Source of the DNA: DGNJ01 sp002388905 | Lineage (GTDB): Bacteria > Pseudomonadota > Gammaproteobacteria > Pseudomonadales > Porticoccaceae | DNA length: 64,000 nt | Assembly (NCBI GenBank): GCA_036843405.1 | Contig: DAITSJ010000004.1 | Span: 1 to 64,000, forward strand | Direction of reading: 5' to 3' | Shown here: in pieces, positions 8,788 through 17,139 of the stretch | Numbering within the stretch: position 1 is the first letter of the stretch | Layout of the letters: each line of letters begins with the position of its first letter | The notes under the pieces: generated by a model | What the model was told of the DNA's origin: nothing | Seen by the model: the letters and a program-made list of their open reading frames with translations, nothing else | Databases searched by the model: none | Made by a program: the position numbers and the translations under genes

Positions 8788-9240
8788 ATGACAAACACAG
8801 CGGAAGAATGGACAGGGCATTGGCGGTGGCGGTCGGATACGGCGGTGTTCACCAACCCGCATCACGAGAATGTCTGGAGGGAGCAGACCCAGGAGGTAAG
8901 GGTCGAGGGGCAGGCCCTGTTCATGAAAACCCGGCAGGTCTTTATGGATGGTTCGGTCCGGAGTTGGACCTGGGATGGAGCCTTCGATGGCCAGCCACGG
9001 CCCATTATCTGGGACGATGACGGCAGCACCATGGCCACCATCGCTTTTGTGCTCGTGGATAACGGCCTGGCGGGGGATGTTTATCGCTCGGCGGACGGTG
9101 CTTTTACCGGCGCCGAATACCTGACCATCGAGGAAGACCGTGTCCGTGTCTGGGGGTCGTCGACCAGTGAGGGCAGGCAGTATACCTATTTCGAGGAATG
9201 GGAGCGGGACAACCAGGCGACCGGCCGGAACCGATCGTGA
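8788..9240 (+). CDS. Hypothetical protein, predicted beta-rich
   Basis: A 150-residue protein with no family I can name with confidence. It is rich in Trp (WTGHWRWR, SWTWDG) and has alternating beta-type stretches, consistent with a small barrel such as a lipocalin-like or DUF1579-like fold. No signal peptide is visible. A GCGAGG ribosome site lies 7 bases before ATG 8788. It lies between the LLM enzyme and an atypical SDR in the same operon, so a ligand-binding or accessory role is possible. Confidence 0.65.
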   Translation: MTNTAEEWTGHWRWRSDTAVFTNPHHENVWREQTQEVRVEGQALFMKTRQVFMDGSVRSWTWDGAFDGQPRPIIWDDDGSTMATIAFVLVDNGLAGDVYRSADGAFTGAEYLTIEEDRVRVWGSSTSEGRQYTYFEEWERDNQATGRNRS

Positions 9241-9282
9241 TAGCGACGATAGCGGAATAACTGACAAAGACTACCGGGGGAT

Positions 9283-10098
9283 ATGAGTATGGATCTGGGA
9301 ATTGCGGGCAAGGTGGCGATCGTGACCGGGGGCTCCCACGGCATCGGTCGCGCCATTTCGGAAGAGCTGGGCCGCAACGGCTGCAAGGTTGTGGTCGCGG
9401 CCCGGGGACAGGAGCAGATGGATGACACAGTTGAAGCCATCGAATCCGTGGGTGGAAAAGCCGCTTCGGTATCGGTGGATTTGCTCGACTTCGACAGTTA
9501 CCCGCGCATGATCGAGGCGGCGAAATCCGCTTTCGGCGTTCCGGAAATCGGCATTTATTCCCCGGTGGGGCCTCCGCCCGGTGCGTTTGGCGATTTTACG
9601 GACGAGGATTTCGACAAGTCGTTTGCCGCCGTGGTCAAGGGTTTTGCCAACTTCGCCAGAGCCATTGTGCCCGGCATGAAGGAGAAGCAATGGGGGCGGC
9701 TGATTACCATCAGCTCCGGGATATCCAAGCAACCGGCGCGGCGCTCGATCCTGCATTTCGATTACGCCCTGGCGAATGTCAATCGACCCGCGGCACTGGG
9801 GCTCAACCGGACCCTGGCGGATGAACTGGGCCCTCATGGCATTACTGTCAACAGTATTCCGCCGGGCTTTATCGAGACCGGTGAGAATTACCGGGCTTTT
9901 CTTGAGGAGTGTGCCAGGCGCGACGGATTGACCTATGAGGAGTTCATGGAAAAGGAGCGCCTGCGCATTCCCCTCCAGCGGTTCGGCAAACCGGAAGAGT
10001 TGTCCGGCCTGTGTGCCTTCCTCTGCTCGAAACAGGCGGGCTATATCACCGGCCAGTGCATCGTCGTCGACGGTGGCCTTATTGACATGTATTTCTGA
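9283..10098 (+). CDS. SDR-fold protein with altered catalytic motif
   Basis: A 271-residue SDR. The cofactor motif TGGSHGIG is normal, but NNAG is absent (the segment reads IYSPVGPPPG), and the YxxxK motif reads YALAN, so the catalytic Lys is Asn. The C-terminal GQCIVVDGG motif is kept. The protein at 46270 is a relative with the same Asn and with His in place of Tyr, so the change is a subfamily trait rather than a sequencing error. GGGGG precedes the start; a second in-frame ATG lies at 9289. It may be non-redox (isomerase or hydratase-like) or use another proton relay. Confidence 0.82.
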   Translation: MSMDLGIAGKVAIVTGGSHGIGRAISEELGRNGCKVVVAARGQEQMDDTVEAIESVGGKAASVSVDLLDFDSYPRMIEAAKSAFGVPEIGIYSPVGPPPGAFGDFTDEDFDKSFAAVVKGFANFARAIVPGMKEKQWGRLITISSGISKQPARRSILHFDYALANVNRPAALGLNRTLADELGPHGITVNSIPPGFIETGENYRAFLEECARRDGLTYEEFMEKERLRIPLQRFGKPEELSGLCAFLCSKQAGYITGQCIVVDGGLIDMYF

Positions 10099-10112
10099 AG
10101 GAGGATAAGAAA

Positions 10113-10871
10113 ATGGCCAGATTGAAAAACAAGGTGGCAATCGTAACCGGCGCCGGCCGCGGTATCGGACGTGCCATCGCCAGGTGTTTTGCAGGGGAGG
10201 GCGCCAGTGTGGCGGTGGTGTCCCGGACGGAAAAGAATATCCGGACAACGGTGGATGAGATCACTGCCGCCGGCGGAGCGGCCATCGGCATCCCTTGCGA
10301 CGTTACCGTCGAGGAACAGATCGGCGAGGCCATGAAACAAGTCATCGACGCCTACGGTACAGTGGACATCCTGGTCAACAATGCCATGGATATTTCCACC
10401 AACATGGGTTCGGTACTGGATGCCAGCACGGACAATATTATCGACCAGGTAAGGGGCGGACCCATCGCCCATATGTTGTTTATGCGCGCCTGCTATCCCT
10501 ACATGAAGGGGCGGGGCGGTAGGATCATCAATTTTGCTTCCAGCGTGGGTCTTATAGGCCAGCCCGGTTATGTACCCTACGCGGTCGCCAAGGAGGGCGT
10601 CAGGGCGCTGACCCGTATAGCTGCCCGGGAGTGGGGCAAGGACAATATCACCGTCAACAATATCTGCCCCATCGCCATCACCGATGCCTTCGACAGCGCC
10701 ATCGAAGAAACCGGCTGGGAGCCGGGGGATATGTTTCCGGTGCCCCGTATGGGCGATGTGGACAAGGATATCGCCCCGGTCGCACTCTTCCTGGCCAGCG
10801 ACGACTCCGCTTATATGACGGGCTACAGCCTCATGGCCGATGGCGGCTTTATGATGGATACGGCCCGCTAA
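10113..10871 (+). CDS. SDR family oxidoreductase (classical)
   Basis: A 252-residue SDR with TGAGRGIG, YAVAK and INFASSVG, all canonical; NNAG reads NNAM. It is a paralogue of the SDR at 891. It begins 14 bases after the previous gene with GAAGGAGG upstream. The two related SDRs lie near the two ends of the first operon, and the SDRs at 1701 and 6942 form another related pair, as if the operon grew by gene duplication. The substrate is unknown. Confidence 0.9.
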   Translation: MARLKNKVAIVTGAGRGIGRAIARCFAGEGASVAVVSRTEKNIRTTVDEITAAGGAAIGIPCDVTVEEQIGEAMKQVIDAYGTVDILVNNAMDISTNMGSVLDASTDNIIDQVRGGPIAHMLFMRACYPYMKGRGGRIINFASSVGLIGQPGYVPYAVAKEGVRALTRIAAREWGKDNITVNNICPIAITDAFDSAIEETGWEPGDMFPVPRMGDVDKDIAPVALFLASDDSAYMTGYSLMADGGFMMDTAR

Positions 10872-10918
10872 GCTTTCTTGGCCACGGGTGATTATCGAAG
10901 TTGGGGAGCCAGCCAATA

Positions 10919-12601
10919 GTGGATCCGGAGAATATCGCGGTCGACATGGTGGTCGTCGGTTCCGGCAGCGCCGGGATGGCGACCGCCATTGTCGCCGCCA
11001 GGGAGGGGCTGGATGTTCTGCTGCTGGAAAAGACACCGTTCTTTGGCGGTGCCACGGCGTGGTCGGGGGGCGGCTGCTGGGTACCCGATAACCACATCAT
11101 GCGCTCCGCAGGGATGCAAGACAGCGCTGAGGATGCGGGAACCTACATCAGGGAAGTGGTGGGCCAGGCACTGGACGAAACCCTGTGGCAGCAGTTCCTG
11201 GAAAACAGTGCAGAGATGCTCCGCTACTTCGAGAACAACACGCACGTACATTTCGACCTGAAAGGGACGCTCCCCGACTATTTTCCCGAGTTGCCCGGCG
11301 GCAGTCGGGCCGGCCGCCTGGTGACCCCCGTGGAATACGATGGCCGGCGCCTGGGAGACTGGTTCGCCAGGCTTCGCCCGCCTCTTCCCGAGTTCAATGC
11401 CCCCGGCGGCATGATGGTGGACCTGGCGGATGGAGTCCACCTGATGAATGCCGGCCACAGCTGGCGTTCTCTTTCTCGCAGTCTCGGGCTGGTTAGCCGT
11501 TACCTGGGTGACCGCTTGCGCGGTTACCCGCGAGGCATGCGTCTGACCATGGGCAACGCCCTGGCGGCCAGATTGCTTCATTCCGCACTGGATGCGGGGG
11601 TCACTCTCTGGCACAACAGTTCGGCCCTGGATCTAATAAAAAATAACGACCGGGTCGCCGGTGTGGAGATCGACCGGGAGGGGCGGAAAATGGCAATTAC
11701 AGCCCGGCGCGGCGTCGTGCTTGCCAGCGGCGGTTTTTCCTCCGATCCCGAGATGCGTCGGCGCCATATCCCGTACGCCGAGTATCACCAGTCCCTGATG
11801 CCCGAGGGCAACACCGGCGACGGCATCAGGATGGCGCTTGGCGTGGGTGGAACAATGCACCAAAGCAATCCTGCCAATGCGGTGTGGAACATTATCTCCC
11901 TCCACCATCGGCCGGATGGCAGTGTCCGTAAATTTCCCCATCTCTTCCTCGATAAGCCCATGCCTGGCTGCATTGCCGTCAACGACAGCGGGGAGCGCTT
12001 TGGCAACGAGGCCTCCCTGGTTTTTACCGAGGCCATGCACCGGACCGGGTCGGTTCCCGCGTGGCTGATATGCGATGGCCGTTTTATTCGCAGGCACGGC
12101 CTGGGTCTTGTCTATCCCGGTGGCTGGGGACGGCGGCGCCTGGTTCGTGACGGTTACCTGATCAACGGGGAGTCCCTGGCAACTCTGGCCCAAAAAATGG
12201 CGGTCCCTGGTAACGCGCTGGAGGAAACGGTGGCCCGGTTCAACCGGCACGCCGCCGAGGGCAAGGATCCGGATTTTGGGCGGGGGGATTCGGCCTTTGA
12301 CCGTGCCGCCGGGGACGCTGCCCACAAGCCCAACCCCTCTCTGGGGCCCATCGAAAAAGCGCCGTTCTATGCAGTCCGGGTCTATCCCGGCGATGCCACC
12401 ACGACCCTGGGCCTGAAAGTGGATAAATACGGGCGGGTAATGAGCCGTGACAATGGGGCCATAGCCGGCTTATACGCCGCGGGCCTGGACATGAATTCCC
12501 TGTGGGCGGGGCTGCCGCCGGCTGGCGGGAGCAATCACTCCCTGAACCTGACCATGGGCTATCTGATTGGCCGGCACCTGGCAGGAAATGAGAGCGCCTG
12601 A
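10919..12601 (+). CDS. FAD-dependent oxidoreductase, 3-ketosteroid delta-1-dehydrogenase-like
   Basis: About 560 residues. DMVVVGSGSAGMATAI is the N-terminal FAD motif, followed by LLLEKTPFFGGATAWSGG, the KstD/fumarate-reductase family segment. GVVLASGGFS and the C-terminal AGLDMNSLWAGLPPAGGSN also fit. KstD-type enzymes put a C1-C2 double bond into 3-ketosteroids, and related members act on other 3-keto compounds. I chose GTG 10919 because GGGGAG lies 10 bases upstream; a TTG at 10901 is an alternative that adds six residues. It is the last gene of the first operon and faces the convergent LLM gene. Confidence 0.85.
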   Translation: MDPENIAVDMVVVGSGSAGMATAIVAAREGLDVLLLEKTPFFGGATAWSGGGCWVPDNHIMRSAGMQDSAEDAGTYIREVVGQALDETLWQQFLENSAEMLRYFENNTHVHFDLKGTLPDYFPELPGGSRAGRLVTPVEYDGRRLGDWFARLRPPLPEFNAPGGMMVDLADGVHLMNAGHSWRSLSRSLGLVSRYLGDRLRGYPRGMRLTMGNALAARLLHSALDAGVTLWHNSSALDLIKNNDRVAGVEIDREGRKMAITARRGVVLASGGFSSDPEMRRRHIPYAEYHQSLMPEGNTGDGIRMALGVGGTMHQSNPANAVWNIISLHHRPDGSVRKFPHLFLDKPMPGCIAVNDSGERFGNEASLVFTEAMHRTGSVPAWLICDGRFIRRHGLGLVYPGGWGRRRLVRDGYLINGESLATLAQKMAVPGNALEETVARFNRHAAEGKDPDFGRGDSAFDRAAGDAAHKPNPSLGPIEKAPFYAVRVYPGDATTTLGLKVDKYGRVMSRDNGAIAGLYAAGLDMNSLWAGLPPAGGSNHSLNLTMGYLIGRHLAGNESA

Positions 12602-12641
12602 TTCCGGTGGGTGGCCGGCGAACCGAAGGATTGCCCTATTC

Positions 12642-13508
12642 CTATGCCAGGGCGTCAGCCAGCCACTCCCACGACTCCGGTCCCAGGTGGTGAGCCGTGG
12701 CAAAGAGCACCTCGTCGACACCGGCGTCCTCGAAGCGCTTCACCGAGTCCCTGATGGCGCCGGGGGTGGTGAGGGCATCCGGCGCCATGGCCCAGCGGCG
12801 CATCTCCTCGGTGTAACCGTAGAACTCCGCCATTCCCTGCTCGTAAATTTCCCGGGCGTTGGGTCCCAGGGAGAAGAATGTGCTCGCGATCAGCCGGGGT
12901 TTCCCCGCCCGGCCGCTTTCGTCCCACGCCTTCTTTATAATCCGGTACCGTTCTTCGTGCAGCCTTGGATCGGGCGAGAAATCGAAACTGTGGAAACCAT
13001 CGGCGATGCGCCCGGCCCTGCGCAGGGCCGGTTCCGAAAAGCCACCGATGATAATCGGTGGTCTGCCCCGGGGTGGTTGGGGCGCGACCGGCTCCGTACC
13101 GGGGTAGGGCGGCTCGCCGGACCAGACACGGCGCATGATTGCGATCTGTTCCTCCGTACGGATTCCCCGGGTGTGCCAGTCGGCACCGGTGACATCGAAA
13201 TCCGGTTTCCGGGAACCCACGCCGACACCCAGCACCAACCGACCGTTACTGAGAATATCCAGACTCGCCGCCCGTTTGGCGAGGACAACGGGGTCGTGTA
13301 CGGGCAAGACCAGCACACCGGTCATCAGGCGCACTCGCTGCGTCATGCCGGCGAGGACGGACAGCGCGGTTAGGGCTTCGTGGTCGTCGAAACAGAGGCG
13401 TTCCCCCACGTTGATGCAGGAAAACGCGCTGTTCTCCGCGACGTTGGCGAACCCGGCCAGTTCGTCGGCCTGATAATTACGCATGGGGAGTGCGACGGCG
13501 ATGTCCAT
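12642..13508 (-). CDS. LLM class flavin-dependent oxidoreductase
   Basis: A 288-residue luciferase-like protein: MDIAVALPMRN start, SVLAGMTQRVRLMTGVLVLP, LDILSNGRLVLGVGVGSRKP and PPIIIGGFSEPALRRAGRIA are typical. It differs clearly from the LLM at 7793. The open frame begins at 13586, but the family N-terminus and an AAGGAA ribosome site point to ATG 13508. It is divergent from the SDR at 13670, and operator site 2 lies 50 bases upstream of its start. The flavin donor (FMNH2 or F420) cannot be decided here. Confidence 0.87.
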   Translation of the reverse strand: MDIAVALPMRNYQADELAGFANVAENSAFSCINVGERLCFDDHEALTALSVLAGMTQRVRLMTGVLVLPVHDPVVLAKRAASLDILSNGRLVLGVGVGSRKPDFDVTGADWHTRGIRTEEQIAIMRRVWSGEPPYPGTEPVAPQPPRGRPPIIIGGFSEPALRRAGRIADGFHSFDFSPDPRLHEERYRIIKKAWDESGRAGKPRLIASTFFSLGPNAREIYEQGMAEFYGYTEEMRRWAMAPDALTTPGAIRDSVKRFEDAGVDEVLFATAHHLGPESWEWLADALA

Positions 13509-13548
13509 ATTTGCGTTCCTTAGGATTATCTTGTCATCCTGCTTTAAA

Positions 13549-13567
13549 AGCTGACACAATGTCAATA
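13549..13567. promoter_or_regulatory. Operator-like palindrome, site 2
   Basis: AGCTGAC-ACAAT-GTCAATA has a perfect left half and a partly matching right half. It lies in the divergent spacer between the LLM gene (centre 50 bases from its start) and the SDR at 13670 (112 bases). Confidence 0.7.
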
Positions 13568-13669
13568 ATTGCGATGACGATAGCACCAGCGGGTATGGGT
13601 TGTAAGAGTGCCGTCGGAAAATTTGTTGAAAGAGGTCCCTGAGAGAGGTTCCTGAAAGAGGAGAAACAA

Positions 13670-14518
13670 ATGGGCAAAAATTGTCTGATTACCGGAGCAA
13701 CCGACGGCATCGGGCTCGAAGCGGCGAAAGCCATGGCCGAAAAAGGCTACGATATTTACCTCCACGGTCGTAATGCCGAAAAAGGTCGCCGGGCGGTGGA
13801 GCAGGTGCAGGCCGTCGGCGGGGGAAACAAAGTGGAATTTGTCCAGGCGGACTTCGCCTCCCTGGATGACGTTCAGCGGCTGGCGGAGGATCTCAACGCC
13901 CGCCTGGACAAGCTGGATGTCCTTATCAATAACGCCGGGCGGGCATCGGCATCGAGTATTGAGTACTCCCGCGACGGTTACGAAATGACCTTCGCGGTCA
14001 ATCACCTGGCCCACTTCCTGTTGACCAACCGGTTGCTCGAAAAGCTAAAGCAAGCCCCCGGCGCCCGGATTGTCAACGTTTCTTCCATCGGCCACAAATT
14101 CGCGCCTTTCGATATCGACGACCTGATGTCGGAAAACACCAGGCCATCCAATGCCTATTTCCGGGCCAAATTTGCCAATATCCTGTTCAGCAACGAATTT
14201 GCCCGCCGTCTCGAGGGCACCGGTGTCACCTCCAATGCATTGCACCCGGGTACCATTCGCTCGAATTTCGGCAAGGAGTCCCTGGCGACAAGGATCTTTT
14301 ACACCGTGGCCAAACCCTTCCTTAAAAGCCCGGAAAAAGGTGCCCGGAACCTGGTGTATCTCGCCACCTCTGCGGAGGTGGAGGGCGAGACCGGCGGCTA
14401 CTACGCAAACTGTAAGCCCGCGACGCCGGCGCCGGAAACCAATGATCCCGTACTGGCGGGTCAGCTCTGGGAAAAGAGCGAGGCGCTTGTCAGAAAGGCG
14501 GGGTATTCCTTAACCTAA
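13670..14518 (+). CDS. SDR family oxidoreductase (retinol dehydrogenase-like)
   Basis: A 282-residue SDR. TGATDGIG, NNAG, NVSSIG and YFRAK are all canonical. The layout with long middle and C-terminal parts (GYEMTFAVNHLAHFLLTNRL) is like retinol or protochlorophyllide-type dehydrogenases, which take hydrophobic substrates. AGAGGAGAAAC gives the ribosome site. It is a single-gene unit, followed by a hairpin at 14518-14550 and facing the end of the P450 gene. Confidence 0.88.
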   Translation: MGKNCLITGATDGIGLEAAKAMAEKGYDIYLHGRNAEKGRRAVEQVQAVGGGNKVEFVQADFASLDDVQRLAEDLNARLDKLDVLINNAGRASASSIEYSRDGYEMTFAVNHLAHFLLTNRLLEKLKQAPGARIVNVSSIGHKFAPFDIDDLMSENTRPSNAYFRAKFANILFSNEFARRLEGTGVTSNALHPGTIRSNFGKESLATRIFYTVAKPFLKSPEKGARNLVYLATSAEVEGETGGYYANCKPATPAPETNDPVLAGQLWEKSEALVRKAGYSLT

Positions 14519-14550
14519 AAATGCCCCGGGCCCGATAATCGAGGGCATTT
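14518..14550 (+). terminator. Possible intrinsic terminator after SDR
   Basis: AAATGCCC pairs with GGGCATTT around a 16-base loop that itself holds CGGGCCCG. The hairpin directly follows the SDR stop and ends in a short T run. A second AT-rich inverted repeat (AACCAAATA at 564-572 and TATTTGGTT at 585-593 of 14500) lies just downstream, before the P450 stop. Confidence 0.45.
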
Positions 14551-14599
14551 CGCCGGTGCCCGTAACCAAATAAATATGGATATCTATTTGGTTGCCGGG

Positions 14600-15829
14600 T
14601 TAATAAGAACTCCACACCAAAGGCAGATTGCGCGGCTGGATAATAATGCCCGCCTGGGATTCGATGGGTACCCCCTCCTTGAGACGGAATTCCGGAAGCG
14701 TTTTCAGTATCTCTTCCAGGGCAATACGCAGTTCCCGCCTCGCCAGGTGAACACCCAGGCAATGGTGCGGGCCCGTTGCAAAGGATACGTGTTTCGGGTT
14801 TCTGTCCAGAATCACTTCGTGAGGGTTCTCGAAAGCCTCGCCATCACGCCCAGCCAGTGTCGTGATCATGGCGACCTGGTCTCCTTCCCTGATAGTAGTG
14901 CCACACAATTGTGTCTCTTTCTTGCAGGTCCGGTAGGTGGTCACGGCGGCAAAGGCACGCATCAACTCTTCCACCGCCATGCGGATTTTATCCGGGTTTT
15001 CCCGGAGTTCCCGCTGCTGTTGGGGATGATTGGCCAGATGACGCATGAAATTATTGATGTGGGCCGTCACCGTATCCAGGCCGCCGATAAAGAAATTGAA
15101 GGCATAACCCAGCAACTCCTCGTCGTTCATTTTACGGCCGTTGACATCCGCCCTGATGGCAAAGCTGATCAGGTCGTCCCCCGGCTCGGCCTTGCGTTCC
15201 TCGATGACCTGGCGCAAGTAGTTTGCCGCCTCGCGGACACCGTATTGCACTTTGGCGATATCGCCATTGCTCTGAATAATCGAGTTCGCCCAGCGCTGGA
15301 AGTCGGGCATGCGTTCTTTGGGCAGCCCGACCAGGTCGAGGAATACACCGACAGGGAAAGGGAAGCTGAATTCCTGAATGAACTCGCACTCGTTCCGGTC
15401 CGCCATGCCCTCCAGGCATTCCCGTGCCGCGTCCCTTACCACGTCTTCCATTTTGGCCATGGCACCGGGAGAGAAAATGGGGTTGAGCAGTTGCCGGTAA
15501 AACGTGTGTTCCGGTGGATCCTGTTCGGCGGGAATCAACTGCCAGTGTTCACCTACCACCTTTGCCAGGGATGAAAACCCCTTGTTGGAGAAGTGCTCGG
15601 TATCGTCGTAGACGTTGCGGATATCCTGGTGACGGCGCAGGATCCAGGCATGGCCCCCATCGGGACGCATATGGGGGACAAAAGCGATATCCGGTCCTTC
15701 GCAGGCGTCGGGAATGATTCTGGCGTAGGGATCCTCGGTGGTGATGGTGGATCCGATCAGGGGAAATTCCCGCTCGATAAGATTTTCGGGTACATGATCC
15801 GGAATGGGATCGTTGTGGGCCAGGTTCAT
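14600..15829 (-). CDS. Cytochrome P450
   Basis: A 409-residue soluble bacterial P450. The heme-binding loop FATGPHHCLGVH gives the Cys ligand at about residue 357, FFIGGLDTVTA is the I-helix with the Asp-Thr pair for oxygen activation, and EELMR supplies the ExxR motif. AEQDPPEH is typical of this group. It is a relative of the P450 at 48577. It is the last gene of the minus-strand operon. AGGAG upstream supports the start. No ferredoxin or ferredoxin reductase is encoded in the window, so electrons must come from elsewhere. Probable role: hydroxylation of an unactivated carbon of the substrate. Confidence 0.92.
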   Translation of the reverse strand: MNLAHNDPIPDHVPENLIEREFPLIGSTITTEDPYARIIPDACEGPDIAFVPHMRPDGGHAWILRRHQDIRNVYDDTEHFSNKGFSSLAKVVGEHWQLIPAEQDPPEHTFYRQLLNPIFSPGAMAKMEDVVRDAARECLEGMADRNECEFIQEFSFPFPVGVFLDLVGLPKERMPDFQRWANSIIQSNGDIAKVQYGVREAANYLRQVIEERKAEPGDDLISFAIRADVNGRKMNDEELLGYAFNFFIGGLDTVTAHINNFMRHLANHPQQQRELRENPDKIRMAVEELMRAFAAVTTYRTCKKETQLCGTTIREGDQVAMITTLAGRDGEAFENPHEVILDRNPKHVSFATGPHHCLGVHLARRELRIALEEILKTLPEFRLKEGVPIESQAGIIIQPRNLPLVWSSY

Positions 15830-15944
15830 GGTATTACTCCTCCTGAAATCAATAAAATTTCACTGGACGGAAAGTCGTTGGGCGGTTCCGGCTATTTCGC
15901 CTCCAGATCGAGTGTGCCGTCCCATCGATAACTTTACGGAGTGC

Positions 15945-16042
15945 GAGTTGGCACCCCTGTGCGGGACATGCTGTGAATACTTCCCTCTAAGCTCGACGGC
16001 CGTTTCCCGGCGGGCGAAGGTCCCGCACAGGGCCGCCAACTC
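15945..16042. repeat. Long inverted repeat between CMD-like and P450 genes
   Basis: Two 23-base arms (15945-15967 and 16020-16042) are inverted copies matching at 21 of 23 positions, with 52 bases between them. The repeat lies in the 252-base gap between two minus-strand genes. It could form a long hairpin in the transcript, and might attenuate P450 expression or stabilise mRNA. No operator site is seen here. Confidence 0.65.
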
Positions 16043-16081
16043 ACCGGCATACCACTACAAAGCTATTTGTGGGATATGACA

Positions 16082-16498
16082 CTAGGTATTGGCCTGCTCT
16101 TCAGCGTAGCGCTTTTTGGCGGCCTGGATTCCGCGGGATACGGCAGTTGCATTCCCCCATCCCGCATAGAATGCCAGGTGAAGAACGGCTTCCTCCAACT
16201 GGTCCTCATCCAGTTCCTTGTTGCGCAATGCCCCCAGCACCTGGACTTCGATCAGGTCCTCGCGACCGAGCATTGCCGTGGCACCGATGACCAGAAGGCG
16301 CCGGTCCCGGATGGAAAGGTGAGGCCGGCTCCAGATCTCCGCGAACTGATGGCGGATGGTCTCGCTGATAAAGGGCACTTCCGAACCCGGGCGCGCCATT
16401 TCCGAAACACCGGGTCCGTAAACCCGGTCCATCATTTCCAGTCCGCGTGAAAGCAGTTCGTCCTTATTTCGTTTCTGTTTTTGTTTTTCGTCAGTCAT
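16082..16498 (-). CDS. Carboxymuconolactone decarboxylase-like protein
   Basis: A 138-residue protein of the CMD/AhpD-like fold. The helix pattern IRDRRLLVIGATAMLGREDLIEV and the segment EEAVLHLAFYAGWGNATAV match the CMD family. The CxxC of AhpD-type peroxidase members is absent, so a thiol-peroxidase role is unlikely. The N-terminus is strongly charged (EKQKQKRNKDE). It lies between the SnoaL-like gene and the P450 in the minus-strand operon. The reaction is unknown; the fold covers decarboxylases and ring-acting lyases. Confidence 0.85.
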   Translation of the reverse strand: MTDEKQKQKRNKDELLSRGLEMMDRVYGPGVSEMARPGSEVPFISETIRHQFAEIWSRPHLSIRDRRLLVIGATAMLGREDLIEVQVLGALRNKELDEDQLEEAVLHLAFYAGWGNATAVSRGIQAAKKRYAEEQANT

Positions 16499-16534
16499 GG
16501 ATTTACCTCGAAAATGCCGTTCAAAAGGGCAATA

Positions 16535-17047
16535 TTACCCGGCGTCGTGCAGCTGTTTCGCCAGTTTGCCCCAGCCTTCCTCGTAGGCGCAGTTTGCCGC
16601 CGTTTCAAAAATGAGGCTGGTAAATTTCCAGCCATCTGCCGTGCGCCTATAGGTGTCATGGTACAACCCCAGCACCCAGCGGGCACTGCTGTCCGGGAGG
16701 TTGGCGGTGACAATGGCATGCCAGTGCCCGCTGGCCTCGTCGCCATCGATCTCGATCAGGGGGTTGGTCACATAATGAATGATAAAGGGCATGACCTGGA
16801 ACTCTCCGAACAGGCGCTTTATGTCCTCGGTGCCCCGGGCGTAACCGATATCGGGGCGGCCGTCCCAGATGCCGTCCGCGGTAAAAAGCCTGGCGACCTC
16901 CTCGGGGTATTGGTGAGTCGGGCCCTTCCAGCCCCCGTCGTTGAGGTTGACGTAGGTGGCCTTGAGCTTGACGATGGCTTCCCGGTCCTCGACCACCCGA
17001 AGGCGTTTTTCCAGGTCATCCAGCCGCCGTTCGTTCGTATTTGTCAT
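16535..17047 (-). CDS. SnoaL-like / NTF2-fold protein
   Basis: A 170-residue SnoaL-like protein. EDREAIVKLKATYVNLNDGG, ARLFTADGIWDGRP and GTEDIKRLFGEF are typical, and HYVTNPLIEIDGDEASG with WHAIVTANL forms the following sheet. A coiled-coil-like N-terminus (RRLDDLEKRLRVVEDRE) precedes the domain. The open frame begins at 17128, but ATG 17047 has AGGGGA upstream and fits the family start. It is co-transcribed with the fused acyl-CoA dehydrogenase. Possible isomerase or dehydratase helper. Confidence 0.82.
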   Translation of the reverse strand: MTNTNERRLDDLEKRLRVVEDREAIVKLKATYVNLNDGGWKGPTHQYPEEVARLFTADGIWDGRPDIGYARGTEDIKRLFGEFQVMPFIIHYVTNPLIEIDGDEASGHWHAIVTANLPDSSARWVLGLYHDTYRRTADGWKFTSLIFETAANCAYEEGWGKLAKQLHDAG

Positions 17048-17139
17048 TGCCGTATCCCCTTTCAAAAGCGGCGGCCAATTCCCCGGCGGCCTTCGGCCGC
17101 CCGGAGTTTCCCGTGCCTGTTGACGCACAAGTTGCCGGG

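Noticed and set aside
9251..9270. Possible operator copy (AACTGAC) before the SDR at 9283
   Set aside because: Only the left half is present; the right half at 5-base spacing does not match.
14576..15574. Plus-strand open frame of 332 codons over the P450 gene
   Set aside because: It is antisense to a P450 with intact motifs and has no family resemblance.
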